NCBI RefSeq assembly: GCF_020990385.1
Contig: NZ_CP087598.1
Span: 850,001 to 914,000, forward strand
DNA from: Paracoccus sp. MA
Lineage (GTDB): Bacteria; Pseudomonadota; Alphaproteobacteria; Rhodobacterales; Rhodobacteraceae
Direction of reading: 5' to 3'
DNA: 64,000 nucleotides
A program made the position numbers and the translations under genes. The notes below the pieces were generated by a model. The model did no database searches. It was not told where the DNA came from and saw only the letters and a list, made by a program, of their open reading frames with translations. The stretch's first letter is position 1; each line of letters opens with the position of its first letter. Below, piece after piece: positions 20,093 through 28,824 of this stretch.

Positions 20093-22059
20093 GGCGGCTG
20101 TCGCTGAGGGCCCGGATTCTGCTGATCTTTGCCGGGCTTGCGGGCGCCGTCCTCGCGGTCCTGGCGGCGGGGCTGTGGGTCGCGGGGGCAAGCCTTGCGG
20201 GCCGGGGCGTCGCGGTCCAGGCGATGCTGGACGCGCTGGCGCTTGCGGCGCTGATCGCGGGCTTCGGTGCGCTGGGGATGATCGTCTGGATCTGGTTCCT
20301 GTTCGACCGCAACCTGGCCCGCCCGATCGAACTGCTGGCCGGCGGCTTGCGCACCGGTCAGGCGCCCGAGATCGAGGAGGCCCGCTATCTTGCCGATCTG
20401 GGCCCCGCCGCGCGCGACGCCGCCGAGGCGCGGGCGCGTTCGGCCGAGGCGCTGGCCGATGCCGTCGCCGAACATGCCGCCGACCTGCAACGCGAGAAGG
20501 AGACGCTGGAATCCATTCTTGCCGATATCGGCGCCGGCGCGGTGATGACCGATCCGGCCGGGCGGGTGATGTTCTACAACGCCTCTGCCGCGCATCTTCT
20601 GCCCGGCATCGCGCTGGACCGCCCCATCGAGCGCCACCTGCCCGGCGGCGCGTTGGAGGCCGGCGCGGCGCGTCTGGCGGCGGGGGCGGCGGCGACGGAC
20701 CTGACCTGCCTGACCTCGGCCGGGCAGCGGCTTTGGGGGCGCATGCGGCGGGTCGATGGCGGCACGCTGCTGATCCTGAACGACCGCCCGCCGCAGCACC
20801 CCGCGCCGCGCGACCTGCTGGAGACTCTGCGCCGCCACGCTGCGACCCTGGTGCCGATGCTGGGTGCGTTGGAGGGGCCGATCCCGCCCGCGCTGGCCCA
20901 GGCGATCCAGAGCGAGGGGCAGGGCCTTGCCAATGTCCTGCGCGAACTGACCGAGGCGATGAGCGGCGACGCCCCGCGCGGAGGGGCGGGGCTGAACGAG
21001 CTGGCCGCCGGGCTGGACCTGGCGCCCGACCAGCCCCGGCTGGTGCTGAGGACCGACGCGGCCGGGGTGAACGGGCTGCTGCGCCATCTGGACCGCCGCC
21101 TGCGCGAGCAGGGCGCGGCCCCCCGCCTTGCCGCCGAGACCGAGGCCGGGGCCGAGGCGTCCGAGGCGCGGCTTTTGCTGCTCTGGACCGGGGCGCCGTT
21201 GCCCATGGACCGGCTGGAGGCCTGGCTGGCCGAGCCGCCCGACCCGGCCCAGCCCGAGCTGACCGGGCACGAGATCCTGGCCGCCCATGGCACCGGCATC
21301 TGGGCCGAGGCGCGGGACGGTCAGGCGCGGCTGGTCCTGCCGCTGCCCATCGCCCCGGGCCGGCCGGACAGCACCGGGCTGACCTATGATTTCGCCCTGT
21401 CGCGGCGCGGTGCGGCCTCGTCGCGGCTGGCCGACCTGACCTGCGTCGTCTTCGACACCGAGACGACCGGCCTTGACCCCGCTACCGACCGCATCGTGCA
21501 GATCGCCGGGCTGCGCATCGCCCGCGGCCGCCTGACCGGCGAGCGTTTCGACACGCTGGTCAATCCCGGCCGGCCGATCCCGCCCGCCTCGACCGCCGTG
21601 CATGGCATCACCGATGCGATGGTGGCCGACGCCCCCGACATGGTCGCAGCCCTGACCGCCTTTCACCATTTCGCCGAGGATACGGTGCTGGTCGCCCATA
21701 ATGCGCCCTTCGACATGGGCTTCCTGCGCCGCGCGGTGCCCGAGACCGGGGCGCATTTCGACAATCAGGTGCTGGATACGGTGCTGCTTTCGGCGATGCT
21801 CTGGGGCCAGTCGGCGCCGCATTCGCTGGATGCGCTGACCGAGCGGCTGGGCATCGTCATCCCGCCCGAGGCGCGCCACACCGCCATGGGCGACGCCCGC
21901 GCCACGGCCGAGGCCTATCTGCGGCTGATCGCGGCGCTGGAGGCCAAGGGGCTGGACCGGTTCGAGGACGTGCTGGCCGAGGCGCGCCGCCACCGCCGCC
22001 TGATCGACGACGCGAACAGGCCGGCGGGCGACGCCGCCTCCGGTCCGTCAGCAGGCTGA
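20086..22059 (+). CDS. membrane sensor-like protein fused to a DnaQ-type 3'-5' exonuclease
   Basis: A 657-residue protein with an unusual architecture. The N-terminus has two membrane segments (about residues 10-35 and 47-72), a HAMP-like and coiled-coil stretch, a PAS-like segment ('VMTDPAGRVMFYNASAAHLL', about 148-167) and a long degenerate region that resembles a sensor-kinase body without a convincing H-box or ATP-binding motif. The C-terminal 210 residues are a DEDDh exonuclease: 'VVFDTETTGLDPATDRIVQI' (about 454), 'LVAHNAPFDMGFLRR' (about 538) and 'HTAMGDARATAEAYL' (about 597). All four acidic residues and the His are present. How a membrane sensor and an exonuclease cooperate is unknown. 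Confidence 0.88.
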   Translation: MLRRLSLRARILLIFAGLAGAVLAVLAAGLWVAGASLAGRGVAVQAMLDALALAALIAGFGALGMIVWIWFLFDRNLARPIELLAGGLRTGQAPEIEEARYLADLGPAARDAAEARARSAEALADAVAEHAADLQREKETLESILADIGAGAVMTDPAGRVMFYNASAAHLLPGIALDRPIERHLPGGALEAGAARLAAGAAATDLTCLTSAGQRLWGRMRRVDGGTLLILNDRPPQHPAPRDLLETLRRHAATLVPMLGALEGPIPPALAQAIQSEGQGLANVLRELTEAMSGDAPRGGAGLNELAAGLDLAPDQPRLVLRTDAAGVNGLLRHLDRRLREQGAAPRLAAETEAGAEASEARLLLLWTGAPLPMDRLEAWLAEPPDPAQPELTGHEILAAHGTGIWAEARDGQARLVLPLPIAPGRPDSTGLTYDFALSRRGAASSRLADLTCVVFDTETTGLDPATDRIVQIAGLRIARGRLTGERFDTLVNPGRPIPPASTAVHGITDAMVADAPDMVAALTAFHHFAEDTVLVAHNAPFDMGFLRRAVPETGAHFDNQVLDTVLLSAMLWGQSAPHSLDALTERLGIVIPPEARHTAMGDARATAEAYLRLIAALEAKGLDRFEDVLAEARRHRRLIDDANRPAGDAASGPSAG

Positions 22060-22176
22060 CCGTGCGGCCCCTCCCGGACCATGGGGGGATGGATGTCCGC
22101 CAGCCGGGGTCGTGGGAACGGACGCGCCGGGCGTCCCCGTTCCGATGCGGCACTGCCGGGTCAGGCAAGCTTTCGC

Positions 22177-22255
22177 CGCTCTTCGATCGGGGCCCTTCAC
22201 GCTGGCGCCGCCGGGCGCCTGCCGGGCCATGGTGAAGGGGCCTGATCGAAGAGCG
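22177..22255. repeat. long imperfect inverted repeat in a convergent intergenic region
   Basis: The 24-base arms 22177-22200 and 22232-22255 are inverted copies with about two mismatches. They enclose a 31-base GC-rich loop that itself contains a GGCGCC-type repeat. A second, perfect 7-bp stem lies at 22312-22318/22324-22330. Together they occupy the 301 bases between two convergent genes (22060-22360), in which no gene is seen. It may be a bidirectional terminator or the relic of a small miniature element. Confidence 0.55.
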
Positions 22256-22360
22256 CCATGGTCCGCAAGGCCGCCACCCTGCCCGGCAAGAGCGGCATGG
22301 CGATGAGGTCCGTCGATTGCCGGAATCGACTGCCGGAAGATTTCCCGGCGGCCGTCGCGT

Positions 22361-23638
22361 TCAGTTCCGGCATTCGGCCACGGGTTGGACAAGGCCGTGG
22401 CCGAAGATCTCGTCCGGGCCGGCCTTGCCCAGGTCGCGCGCGGTTTCCTGCAATTGCGCCCGCACCTCGGCCGGGGTCAGGCCGGGCCGGGCTTGCAGGA
22501 TCAACGCTGCTGCGGCGGTCACGAAAGGCGTCGCATAGGAGGTGCCGGTCTTCGTCCGCGCGCCGCTGATCGAGGCCGCGGTCCAGACATTCACTCCCGG
22601 GGCCGCCAGGTCGATATGCTCGCCCCGGTTTGCGCGGCGATAGACCTGTTCGCGGCGGTCCACGGCAGTCACGGCGATCACGGGCGCGAAGGCCGCCGGG
22701 AAAGCCGGCTTGGCCGCCGGGCCGCCATTGCCCGCCGCCGCGACAAGCACGATGCCCTGCCGGTCCATGCGGCGGATCTGCTGGCCCAGGGCGGTGTTCC
22801 GGGGGCCGGCCAGCGACAGGTTCACGATGTCCACGTCCTGCGCCGCCAGATAATCCAGCGCCTCGATCAGGGCGAAGGCGTCGGCGCGTTCGTCCCCGCC
22901 TCGCTTGTGGAAGGCATCGACGGCGACGAGTTCGGCCCCTGGCACCAGGCCGGGCGTGCGGCTGTCCGCCCGCCCGACCAGAAGTGCCGCGATGGCGGTG
23001 CCGTGCAGCGCGTCCGAGGCGGCAAGCCCGTCGCCCGGATCCAGCCGGTGGACCCGGATGCGCGCGTCCTTCAAAACGGCATGATCCGCGTTCAGCCCGG
23101 TATCGACCATGCCGATGCGCACCGGCCCGCCGCATCCGGCCGTATCCTGGGGCCAGGCGATCATCTGCCGCGCCGGACAATCCGCACCGCGGCACGAGGA
23201 CGCGGCGGCGTTGCCGGGGCGGTAGAAATGGTTGAAATCCGCCGCCTCGGCCGAGCCCATCCGGCGCACCGTCTCGCGCGCCGCGTCCATCGTCATCGCG
23301 TCGGGCTTGCGCAGCCGGTGCAGCGGCCGGTCGGCGGCCAGCGTGACCTCTCGCAGCACGCGAAAGCCCGTATCCTCCAGCACGGTCAGGTCGGCTTCGG
23401 ACAGTCCGCGCGCAATGACCTCGTTCGGGGCGCGGGTGGGCAGGGGCGCGGGCTGGACCCGTGGCGCGCGTCGTCGGACCGGCGCGTCGTCGTCGTCGTC
23501 ATCATCGTCATCGTCGTCATCGTCGTCATCCGCCCATGCGGCGGATATCCCCCAGCCGGTCGCCTGCGGGCGCATGTCGGCCAGCAGGACGGCCAGGATC
23601 AGGGTCAGCAACACTATCGGCACGCGCATCGGCATCAC
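22361..23638 (-). CDS. subtilisin-like serine protease with an N-terminal poly-Asp tract
   Basis: A 425-residue S8 family peptidase. A hydrophobic N-terminus (residues about 6-20) suggests export. Right after it comes a run of 15 consecutive Asp residues (37-51) encoded by GAC/GAT codons, then a Pro/Arg-rich stretch. The catalytic triad is present: Asp179 in 'GMVDTGLNADH', His212 in 'DALHGTAIAALL', Ser367 in 'GTSYATPFV', plus the oxyanion region 'VAAAGNGGPAAKPAFPAAF'. It faces an ECF sigma factor/anti-sigma pair across 91 bases, which suggests that it is the target or the controller of that system. No separate prodomain is obvious. Confidence 0.9.
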   Translation of the reverse strand: MMPMRVPIVLLTLILAVLLADMRPQATGWGISAAWADDDDDDDDDDDDDDDAPVRRRAPRVQPAPLPTRAPNEVIARGLSEADLTVLEDTGFRVLREVTLAADRPLHRLRKPDAMTMDAARETVRRMGSAEAADFNHFYRPGNAAASSCRGADCPARQMIAWPQDTAGCGGPVRIGMVDTGLNADHAVLKDARIRVHRLDPGDGLAASDALHGTAIAALLVGRADSRTPGLVPGAELVAVDAFHKRGGDERADAFALIEALDYLAAQDVDIVNLSLAGPRNTALGQQIRRMDRQGIVLVAAAGNGGPAAKPAFPAAFAPVIAVTAVDRREQVYRRANRGEHIDLAAPGVNVWTAASISGARTKTGTSYATPFVTAAAALILQARPGLTPAEVRAQLQETARDLGKAGPDEIFGHGLVQPVAECRN

Positions 23639-23729
23639 CTTGCTATGAGACGGCTTCGGGACTTTCTACGCATTGCAGATTCCATTATTCCCTGCTCTGG
23701 TCAATTTTCCGACGCCGTGGAGAGGGTGA

Positions 23730-24221
23730 ATGGACGCAGGCTTCGCCGAGGCCATGATCGCATTGCTGCCCAACCTGCGGCGCTATGCCCTGTCGCTGAC
23801 CCGGCGCGGCGACCAAGCCGACGACCTGGTGCAGCAAACGGTCGAGCGCGCCATCGCCAACGCGGCCAGCTTCGACCGGGCGCAGCGGCTGGAGCCCTGG
23901 CTGTTCCGCATCATGCGCAACGCCTTCATCGACCAGACCCGCCGCCAACGCCGGGAAGGCACCAAGATCGACATCCACGAGATCCCCGAGGTCCTGCCGA
24001 CCGACCCCGGACCGGGGCTGGAAGCGCGGCTGATGCTGCAAAGCGTCGAGGCGGCGATGGCCGACCTGCCCCCCGACCAGCGCGAGATCCTGCACCTCGT
24101 CTGCGTCGAGGAGATGAGCTATGCCGAGACGGCGCGGATCCTGGACATCCCCATGGGCACGGTGATGAGCCGTCTGTCGCGCGCGCGGCTGGCCCTTTCG
24201 GAAAGATTGGGAATAAGATGA
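23730..24221 (+). CDS. ECF-type RNA polymerase sigma factor
   Basis: A 163-residue sigma-70 family protein of the extracytoplasmic-function class. Region 2 is visible in 'LTRRGDQADDLVQQTVERAI' and 'LFRIMRNAFIDQTRRQ'; region 4 in 'LPPDQREILHLVCVEEMSYA' and 'LDIPMGTVMSRLSRARLAL'. The stop overlaps the start of a downstream anti-sigma gene (ATGA). The pair lies opposite a secreted subtilase, so the signal is probably envelope- or protease-linked. Confidence 0.95.
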   Translation: MDAGFAEAMIALLPNLRRYALSLTRRGDQADDLVQQTVERAIANAASFDRAQRLEPWLFRIMRNAFIDQTRRQRREGTKIDIHEIPEVLPTDPGPGLEARLMLQSVEAAMADLPPDQREILHLVCVEEMSYAETARILDIPMGTVMSRLSRARLALSERLGIR

Positions 24222-24949
24222 CGCCGGGTGCGTATTCGGGGCAGGACCGCGACAAGGATGGGGCGATGCAGATCGACGACGAAACCCTGATGGCACTGGC
24301 CGATGGCGAGCTGGACCCCGCCCGCGCGGATGAGATCCGGCGTGCCGTCGCGGGCGATCCCGACCTGCAGGCCCGCCTGCATCGCTTTGAGGAGACGCGG
24401 CGCCTGCTGGGGGGCCTGCGCAAGGATGCCGCCGGCGAGGACCCGCTGGCCGCGATGATCCGCGCCGCCACCGCCCCCGCGCCCCATCCGGTGCCGGAGG
24501 CGCCGCGTCCCGCCAATCTCAACCGCAGGCCCTGGCTGGCCGCGGCGGCCTCGGCCGCCGTCGTCGCGCTGGGGCTTGGCTGGTGGCAATGGACGGATGC
24601 CCCCGCGCCGGGGATCGGCGCGGCGGAACTGGCGGCGCTGGAAAGCCTGCCCTCGGGCCAGGTCCAGCCGCTGGAGGATGGCGGCGAACTGGCCATGATC
24701 GCGTCCTTCCGCGCCTCGGACGGCAGGCTTTGCCGCGAATACGAGACCGCGCGGGACGAGGCGCTGCGTATCGTGCTGGCCTGCCGCGAAGGCGATGGCT
24801 GGCAGGAACGCTTTGCCGCGACCGCGCAGCAAGGCGGCGCGGACTATCGCCCGGCCTCGGGCGAGGGGTCCATGGACGCGGCGCTCGCCGCCATCGGCGC
24901 CGCCGATCCGCTGACGCCCGAGGAAGAAGCGGCGATGCTGCGGGAATAA
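24218..24949 (+). CDS. anti-sigma factor, transmembrane
   Basis: A 243-residue protein with an N-terminal cytoplasmic region ('DDETLMALADGELDPARADE'), typical of transmembrane anti-sigma factors, one membrane helix at about residues 105-122 ('WLAAAASAAVVALGLGWW') and a periplasmic tail. The ATG at 24218 overlaps the sigma stop. A second ATG at 24266, directly before 'QIDDETLMALADGEL', fits the family start better and may be the true one. It is expected to hold the ECF factor inactive until an envelope signal is received. Confidence 0.88.
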   Translation: MTPGAYSGQDRDKDGAMQIDDETLMALADGELDPARADEIRRAVAGDPDLQARLHRFEETRRLLGGLRKDAAGEDPLAAMIRAATAPAPHPVPEAPRPANLNRRPWLAAAASAAVVALGLGWWQWTDAPAPGIGAAELAALESLPSGQVQPLEDGGELAMIASFRASDGRLCREYETARDEALRIVLACREGDGWQERFAATAQQGGADYRPASGEGSMDAALAAIGAADPLTPEEEAAMLRE

Positions 24950-24998
24950 CCCGCCGGGGCTGTCGTAATCCTGTCATGGAAATGCACAGGAGAACGCC

Positions 24999-26681
24999 AT
25001 GACCGCCCGCAGCCTGTCCCCGCTTGCCGCCCTGCCGCAGCCAAGCCGGCGCCACCTTGCCGTCGCCGTCCTGGCCGCTGCCATCCCGCTGCTGGCCGGC
25101 CTGCCCCAGACGCTTTCGTCCGAGGGCCGGGTTGCCCTGGCCGTCTCGGGCCTCGCGATCCTTGGCTGGGTCGGCACGCGTCTGCCGGAATCGCTGGTGG
25201 CGCTGGCCGCCGTGCTGGCGCTGGTCCTTGGCGGCGTGCTGTCCGAGGCGCAGCTTTTCGCGGCCCTGGGCAGCGAGTTGATCTGGCTGCTGCTGTCGGC
25301 CTTCGTCATCGCCGCCGTGGCGAAAGAGGCGGGGCTGACGCAACGGCTGGTCGCGCCGCTGCTGGCGCGGGGGATGCGGGTCGTGCCCTTCTTCCTGTGG
25401 CTGACGCTGGCCATCGCCGGCACGGCCTTCGTGCTGCCCTCGACCTCGGGGCGGGCGGCGCTGCTGCTGCCGGTATTTGCCGCCATCGCGGCGGCCTTGC
25501 CCGATCCGCGCCTGCGCCGCCCGCTTGCCCTGCTGTTCCCGACGGTGATCCTGCTGTCGGCCGGGGCCTCGCTGATCGGGGCGGGGGCGCATCTTCTGGC
25601 GGCGCAGGCGATCCGGGGCGCGACCGGCATCCATCTTGGCTATGTGGAATGGGCGATGCTCGGCCTGCCGTTTTCGCTGTTGGCCAGCCTTGCCGGCGCG
25701 GGCCTGATCCTGTGCCTGTTCGTCCCGCGCGAGGCGCTGCTGGCGCCGTTGCCCCGCATCGTGGCGCCGGTGCCCGACCCGGCCACCCGCGCCCGCCAGC
25801 GCCGCATCGCGCTGGTGCTGGCGCTGGTCGTGGGCCTGTGGCTGACGGCCGGGCTGCACGGGACCGGCATGGCGCTGGTCGCGCTGATCGGGGCGCTGGT
25901 GCTGCTGACCCCACCCTTTACCAGCCGCAAGCCCAAGGAGATCTTCCGCGCTGTCGATACCGAGCTTTTGCTCTACATGACCGCGACGGTCCTGATGGCC
26001 GAGGCGATGGTCGCGACCGGCGCCGACCGCTGGCTGGCGGGGCAGGCGCTTGCCGCCTTGCCGCCCGGCCTGTCGGCCAGCCTGCCCGCCGTGGTGGTGC
26101 TGCTGTCGGCGGTGGCGGTGCTGGCGCATCTGGCGATCACCTCGCGCTCGGCCCGGGCTGCGGTGCTGATCCCGGCGGTGGCCCTGCCGCTGGCGGCGAT
26201 GGGGCACGACCCGGCGCTGATGATCACGGTTGCGGTGATGGGCACGGGCTTTTGCCAAAGCATGATGGCCTCGGCCAAGCCGGTGGCGATCTTCGGCCAG
26301 GCCGAGGAAGCGGGCTTCTGCCAGCGGGACCTGATCCGGCTGGCACTGCCGCTGGCGCCGGTCGTGACGGCGCTGCTGATCGGCTTTGCCCTGCTGGTCT
26401 GGCCCGCGCAATTGGCGCAGATGCGGGACGATGCGCAAGCGTCGCCCGTTCCAGCCCTTCCGACCATCTCTGCCGCCATGCTGGTCGCGCCTGCCGTGGC
26501 CTTGCCGCCCCCTGCCGCCCCGGTGGTCGAGGCAGCGCGGCCCTTGCCCCGACCCCAGCGGCTGGTCCAAGCCACCTCGCAAAAATCCTCGCCCAAGGTC
26601 CGCCAGTCGCGCCCCGAGCCCGGTTTGCGGGCGTTGAACCGCGTCCTGCGTCCTGCGGGCATCCGGTTCGTCATCCGGTAA
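24999..26681 (+). CDS. SLC13/DASS-type anion transporter
   Basis: A 560-residue inner-membrane protein with about 12 hydrophobic segments. The permease pattern is recognisable in 'LWLTLAIAGTAFVLPSTSGR' and the paired 'ITSRSARAAVLIPAVALP', the two hairpin-loop Ser/Thr motifs that bind substrate and sodium in the divalent-anion symporter family. The C-terminal 90 residues after the last helix are Pro/Ala-rich and unusual for the family. Substrates are usually dicarboxylates, citrate or sulfate; which one cannot be told. A strong terminator follows. Confidence 0.82.
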   Translation: MTARSLSPLAALPQPSRRHLAVAVLAAAIPLLAGLPQTLSSEGRVALAVSGLAILGWVGTRLPESLVALAAVLALVLGGVLSEAQLFAALGSELIWLLLSAFVIAAVAKEAGLTQRLVAPLLARGMRVVPFFLWLTLAIAGTAFVLPSTSGRAALLLPVFAAIAAALPDPRLRRPLALLFPTVILLSAGASLIGAGAHLLAAQAIRGATGIHLGYVEWAMLGLPFSLLASLAGAGLILCLFVPREALLAPLPRIVAPVPDPATRARQRRIALVLALVVGLWLTAGLHGTGMALVALIGALVLLTPPFTSRKPKEIFRAVDTELLLYMTATVLMAEAMVATGADRWLAGQALAALPPGLSASLPAVVVLLSAVAVLAHLAITSRSARAAVLIPAVALPLAAMGHDPALMITVAVMGTGFCQSMMASAKPVAIFGQAEEAGFCQRDLIRLALPLAPVVTALLIGFALLVWPAQLAQMRDDAQASPVPALPTISAAMLVAPAVALPPPAAPVVEAARPLPRPQRLVQATSQKSSPKVRQSRPEPGLRALNRVLRPAGIRFVIR

Positions 26682-26703
26682 TGCACTGCAAATGCGATGA
26701 AAG

Positions 26704-26727
26704 GGCGGCCCCGGGGCCGCCTTTTTT
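26704..26727 (+). terminator. Rho-independent terminator after the SLC13 gene
   Basis: A perfect stem GGCGGCC/GGCCGCC (26704-26710 with 26715-26721) with a 4-base loop is followed by six Ts (26722-26727). It is the best intrinsic terminator in the window. Confidence 0.9.
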
Positions 26728-26810
26728 CAGCGCCTGGGCGGAATTTTTCGCCCCTGCCGGGAATAAGGCAGGGCGCGCGGGCGTAATCCCATCAGACAAC
26801 CGGAAAGGAT

Positions 26811-27980
26811 ATGAAAATGTCTCTCACCGTCCTGATCGCGCCTTCGGGCTTCAAGGAATCGCTTTCGGTCCAGGATGTGGCCGAGGCCATCGCGCGGGGC
26901 GTCCGCCGCGCCGCCCCCCATGCGACCATCCTGACCGCGCCTATGGTGGATGGCGGCGAGGGCACGACCGAGGCGCTGGTCGCCGCGACCGGCGGCCGGC
27001 TGATGCAGGCCGGCGTGACCGGCCCGGTGGGCCAATCCGTGGACAGTTTCTGGGGGCTGATGGGCGGCGACGGGCCGCGCACCGCCGTGATCGAGATGGC
27101 CGCCGCTGCCGGGCTGTCGCTGGTGCCGCGCGACCGGCGCGACCCGACCCTGACCACCAGCCGCGGCGTGGGCGAGCTGATCCTGAAGGCGCTGGACCAC
27201 GGCGTGGACCGCATCCTGATCGGCTGCGGCGACAGCGGCGTCAACGATGGCGGTGCGGGCATGGCGCGCGCGCTTGGCGCCCGGCTGCTGGACGGCGAGG
27301 GGCGCGAATTGCCCGAGGGCGGCGGTGCGCTGGAGCATCTGGCGCAGATCGACGTCTCGGGGCTGGATCCGAGGCTGGCCGGAGTCCGGATCGACGCGGC
27401 GGTGAACTGGCACAACATGCTGCTGGGACCGCGCGGCGTGGCTCGCGTCTTCGGCCCGCAAAAGGGCGCGACCCCCGAGCAGGTCGAGCAGCTCGACCGC
27501 GGCATGACCCGCTATGCCAAGGCGATCATGGCGGCCACGGGCCGAGACGTGGCGCCGATGCAGGGCGCCGGGGCCTCGGGCGGGCTTGGCGCCGGGCTGG
27601 TCGCCTTTGCCGGCGCGGCGCTGCATCCGCGTTTCCAGGTCATGCTGGATTACCTGGATTTCGACCGGCTGCTGGGCCGCGCCGATCTGGTCATCACCGC
27701 CGAGGGTGCGCTGGACGCGCAAAGTCCCTTCGGCAAGGTCCCCTGCGAGGTCGCCCGCCGCGCCGACGCGATCGGCATTCCGACCGTCGCGCTGGCGGGC
27801 ACCATCGGCAAGGGGGCACGCCAGACCTATGAGCACGGGATCGGCGCCTATGCCTCGATCATGCGGCGGCCCTGCTCGCTGGAAAAGGCCATCGGCGAGG
27901 GCGCGAAACTGCTGCGCAACGCCGCCGAGAACACCATGCGGATGCTGCTGGTCGGCCAGCGGCTTGCCGCCCGTGCCTGA
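26811..27980 (+). CDS. glycerate kinase (type 1, GlxK/GarK family)
   Basis: A 389-residue kinase that phosphorylates D-glycerate, usually at the 2-position, feeding it into lower glycolysis. The start 'LTVLIAPSGFKESLSVQDVA' and segments 'APMVDGGEGTTEALVAATGG', 'LIGCGDSGVNDGGAGMARAL' and 'GASGGLGAGLVAFAGAALHP' are diagnostic of the GlxK/GarK fold. It follows a strong terminator and is therefore a separate transcription unit. No glyoxylate-carboligase or tartronate-semialdehyde reductase gene is next to it. Confidence 0.93.
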   Translation: MKMSLTVLIAPSGFKESLSVQDVAEAIARGVRRAAPHATILTAPMVDGGEGTTEALVAATGGRLMQAGVTGPVGQSVDSFWGLMGGDGPRTAVIEMAAAAGLSLVPRDRRDPTLTTSRGVGELILKALDHGVDRILIGCGDSGVNDGGAGMARALGARLLDGEGRELPEGGGALEHLAQIDVSGLDPRLAGVRIDAAVNWHNMLLGPRGVARVFGPQKGATPEQVEQLDRGMTRYAKAIMAATGRDVAPMQGAGASGGLGAGLVAFAGAALHPRFQVMLDYLDFDRLLGRADLVITAEGALDAQSPFGKVPCEVARRADAIGIPTVALAGTIGKGARQTYEHGIGAYASIMRRPCSLEKAIGEGAKLLRNAAENTMRMLLVGQRLAARA

Positions 27981-27993
27981 GGCACGACCCATT

Positions 27994-28025
27994 CCGCGCC
28001 CGGAGGAACCGGCAGCCGGGCGCGG
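27994..28025. terminator. GC-rich hairpin after glycerate kinase
   Basis: A perfect 10-bp inverted repeat (27994-28003 with 28016-28025, 12-base loop) follows the glycerate kinase stop by 13 bases. There is no T run, so termination would have to be stem-driven or Rho-aided. Confidence 0.45.
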
Positions 28026-28072
28026 ATCACGGTTCGATCATGCCGGTCCAAACCAAGTGACGGAGAGAAACC

Positions 28073-28810
28073 ATGGCCAGAATTCGTGGCAATGACGACG
28101 ACAACCGCCTGGTCGGCACCCAGTTCGCCGACCAGATCTGGGGCTTCTCGGGCGATGACCTGCTCTTGGGCCGCGCGGGCAACGACACGCTGGACGGCGG
28201 AGAGGGCAATGACCGCATCGACGCCGGCGCGGGCCACAACCGCATCCTCGGCGGCTCGGGCAATGATGTGATCACGGCGCTGGGCGGCAACGACTGGATC
28301 ACGGCGGGCGAGGGCAATGATGTCGTGCAAGCCGGGGGCGGCAACAACACGATCTCGCTCGGCTCGGGCAATGACCGCTCGGTCAGCGGCGGGGGTCGCG
28401 ACACCATCGCCGGCGGCGAGGGCAACGACACCATCCGCGCCGGGGGCGGCAACGACCTGATCCGCGGCGGCGAGGGCGACGACCGCCTGTTCGGCGAGGC
28501 AGGCCACGACCGCATCATCGCGGGCGAGGGCAACGACACCCTGAACGGCGGCCGGGGCAACGACACGATGACCGGCGGGGAAGGCGCGGATGTCTTCATC
28601 TGGAACGGCGGGCGCGACCGGATCACCGATTTCGACCATGACGACGACGTGATCGACCTGTCCTTCTATGGCCGCTTCGACAGCTGGGCCGATATCCGCG
28701 CCGCCGCCAGCCAGGTCGGCAACAATGTCGTCATCACAGCGGGCGCCGACCGGCTGGTGATCGAGGACACGCGCCTCAACCAGCTTCGCAGCGACGATTT
28801 CGACTGGTAG
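28073..28810 (+). CDS. RTX (hemolysin-type calcium-binding repeat) protein
   Basis: A 245-residue acidic protein made almost entirely of about 14 glycine/aspartate nonapeptide repeats of the GGxGxDxL type (for example 'GGEGNDTIRAGGGNDLIRGG') from residue 25 to 175. A C-terminal domain follows ('GADVFIWNGGRDRITDFDHD' and after), typical of type I secretion signals. Such repeats bind calcium and fold outside the cell. There is no catalytic domain in front, and no type I secretion genes are in the window, so it must use a secretion system encoded elsewhere. The repetitive frame gives good but spurious frames on the other strand. Confidence 0.9.
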   Translation: MARIRGNDDDNRLVGTQFADQIWGFSGDDLLLGRAGNDTLDGGEGNDRIDAGAGHNRILGGSGNDVITALGGNDWITAGEGNDVVQAGGGNNTISLGSGNDRSVSGGGRDTIAGGEGNDTIRAGGGNDLIRGGEGDDRLFGEAGHDRIIAGEGNDTLNGGRGNDTMTGGEGADVFIWNGGRDRITDFDHDDDVIDLSFYGRFDSWADIRAAASQVGNNVVITAGADRLVIEDTRLNQLRSDDFDW

Positions 28811-28824
28811 AAGCCGGAAGATCG

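Noticed and set aside
22385..24217. Long plus-strand frame ahead of the anti-sigma gene
   Set aside because: It runs antisense to the subtilase and overlaps the sigma gene; only the part from 24218 is real.
28073..28810. CRISPR-like spacing of short repeats in the RTX gene
   Set aside because: The repeats are protein-coding nonapeptides with varied codons, not identical DNA repeats with unique spacers.
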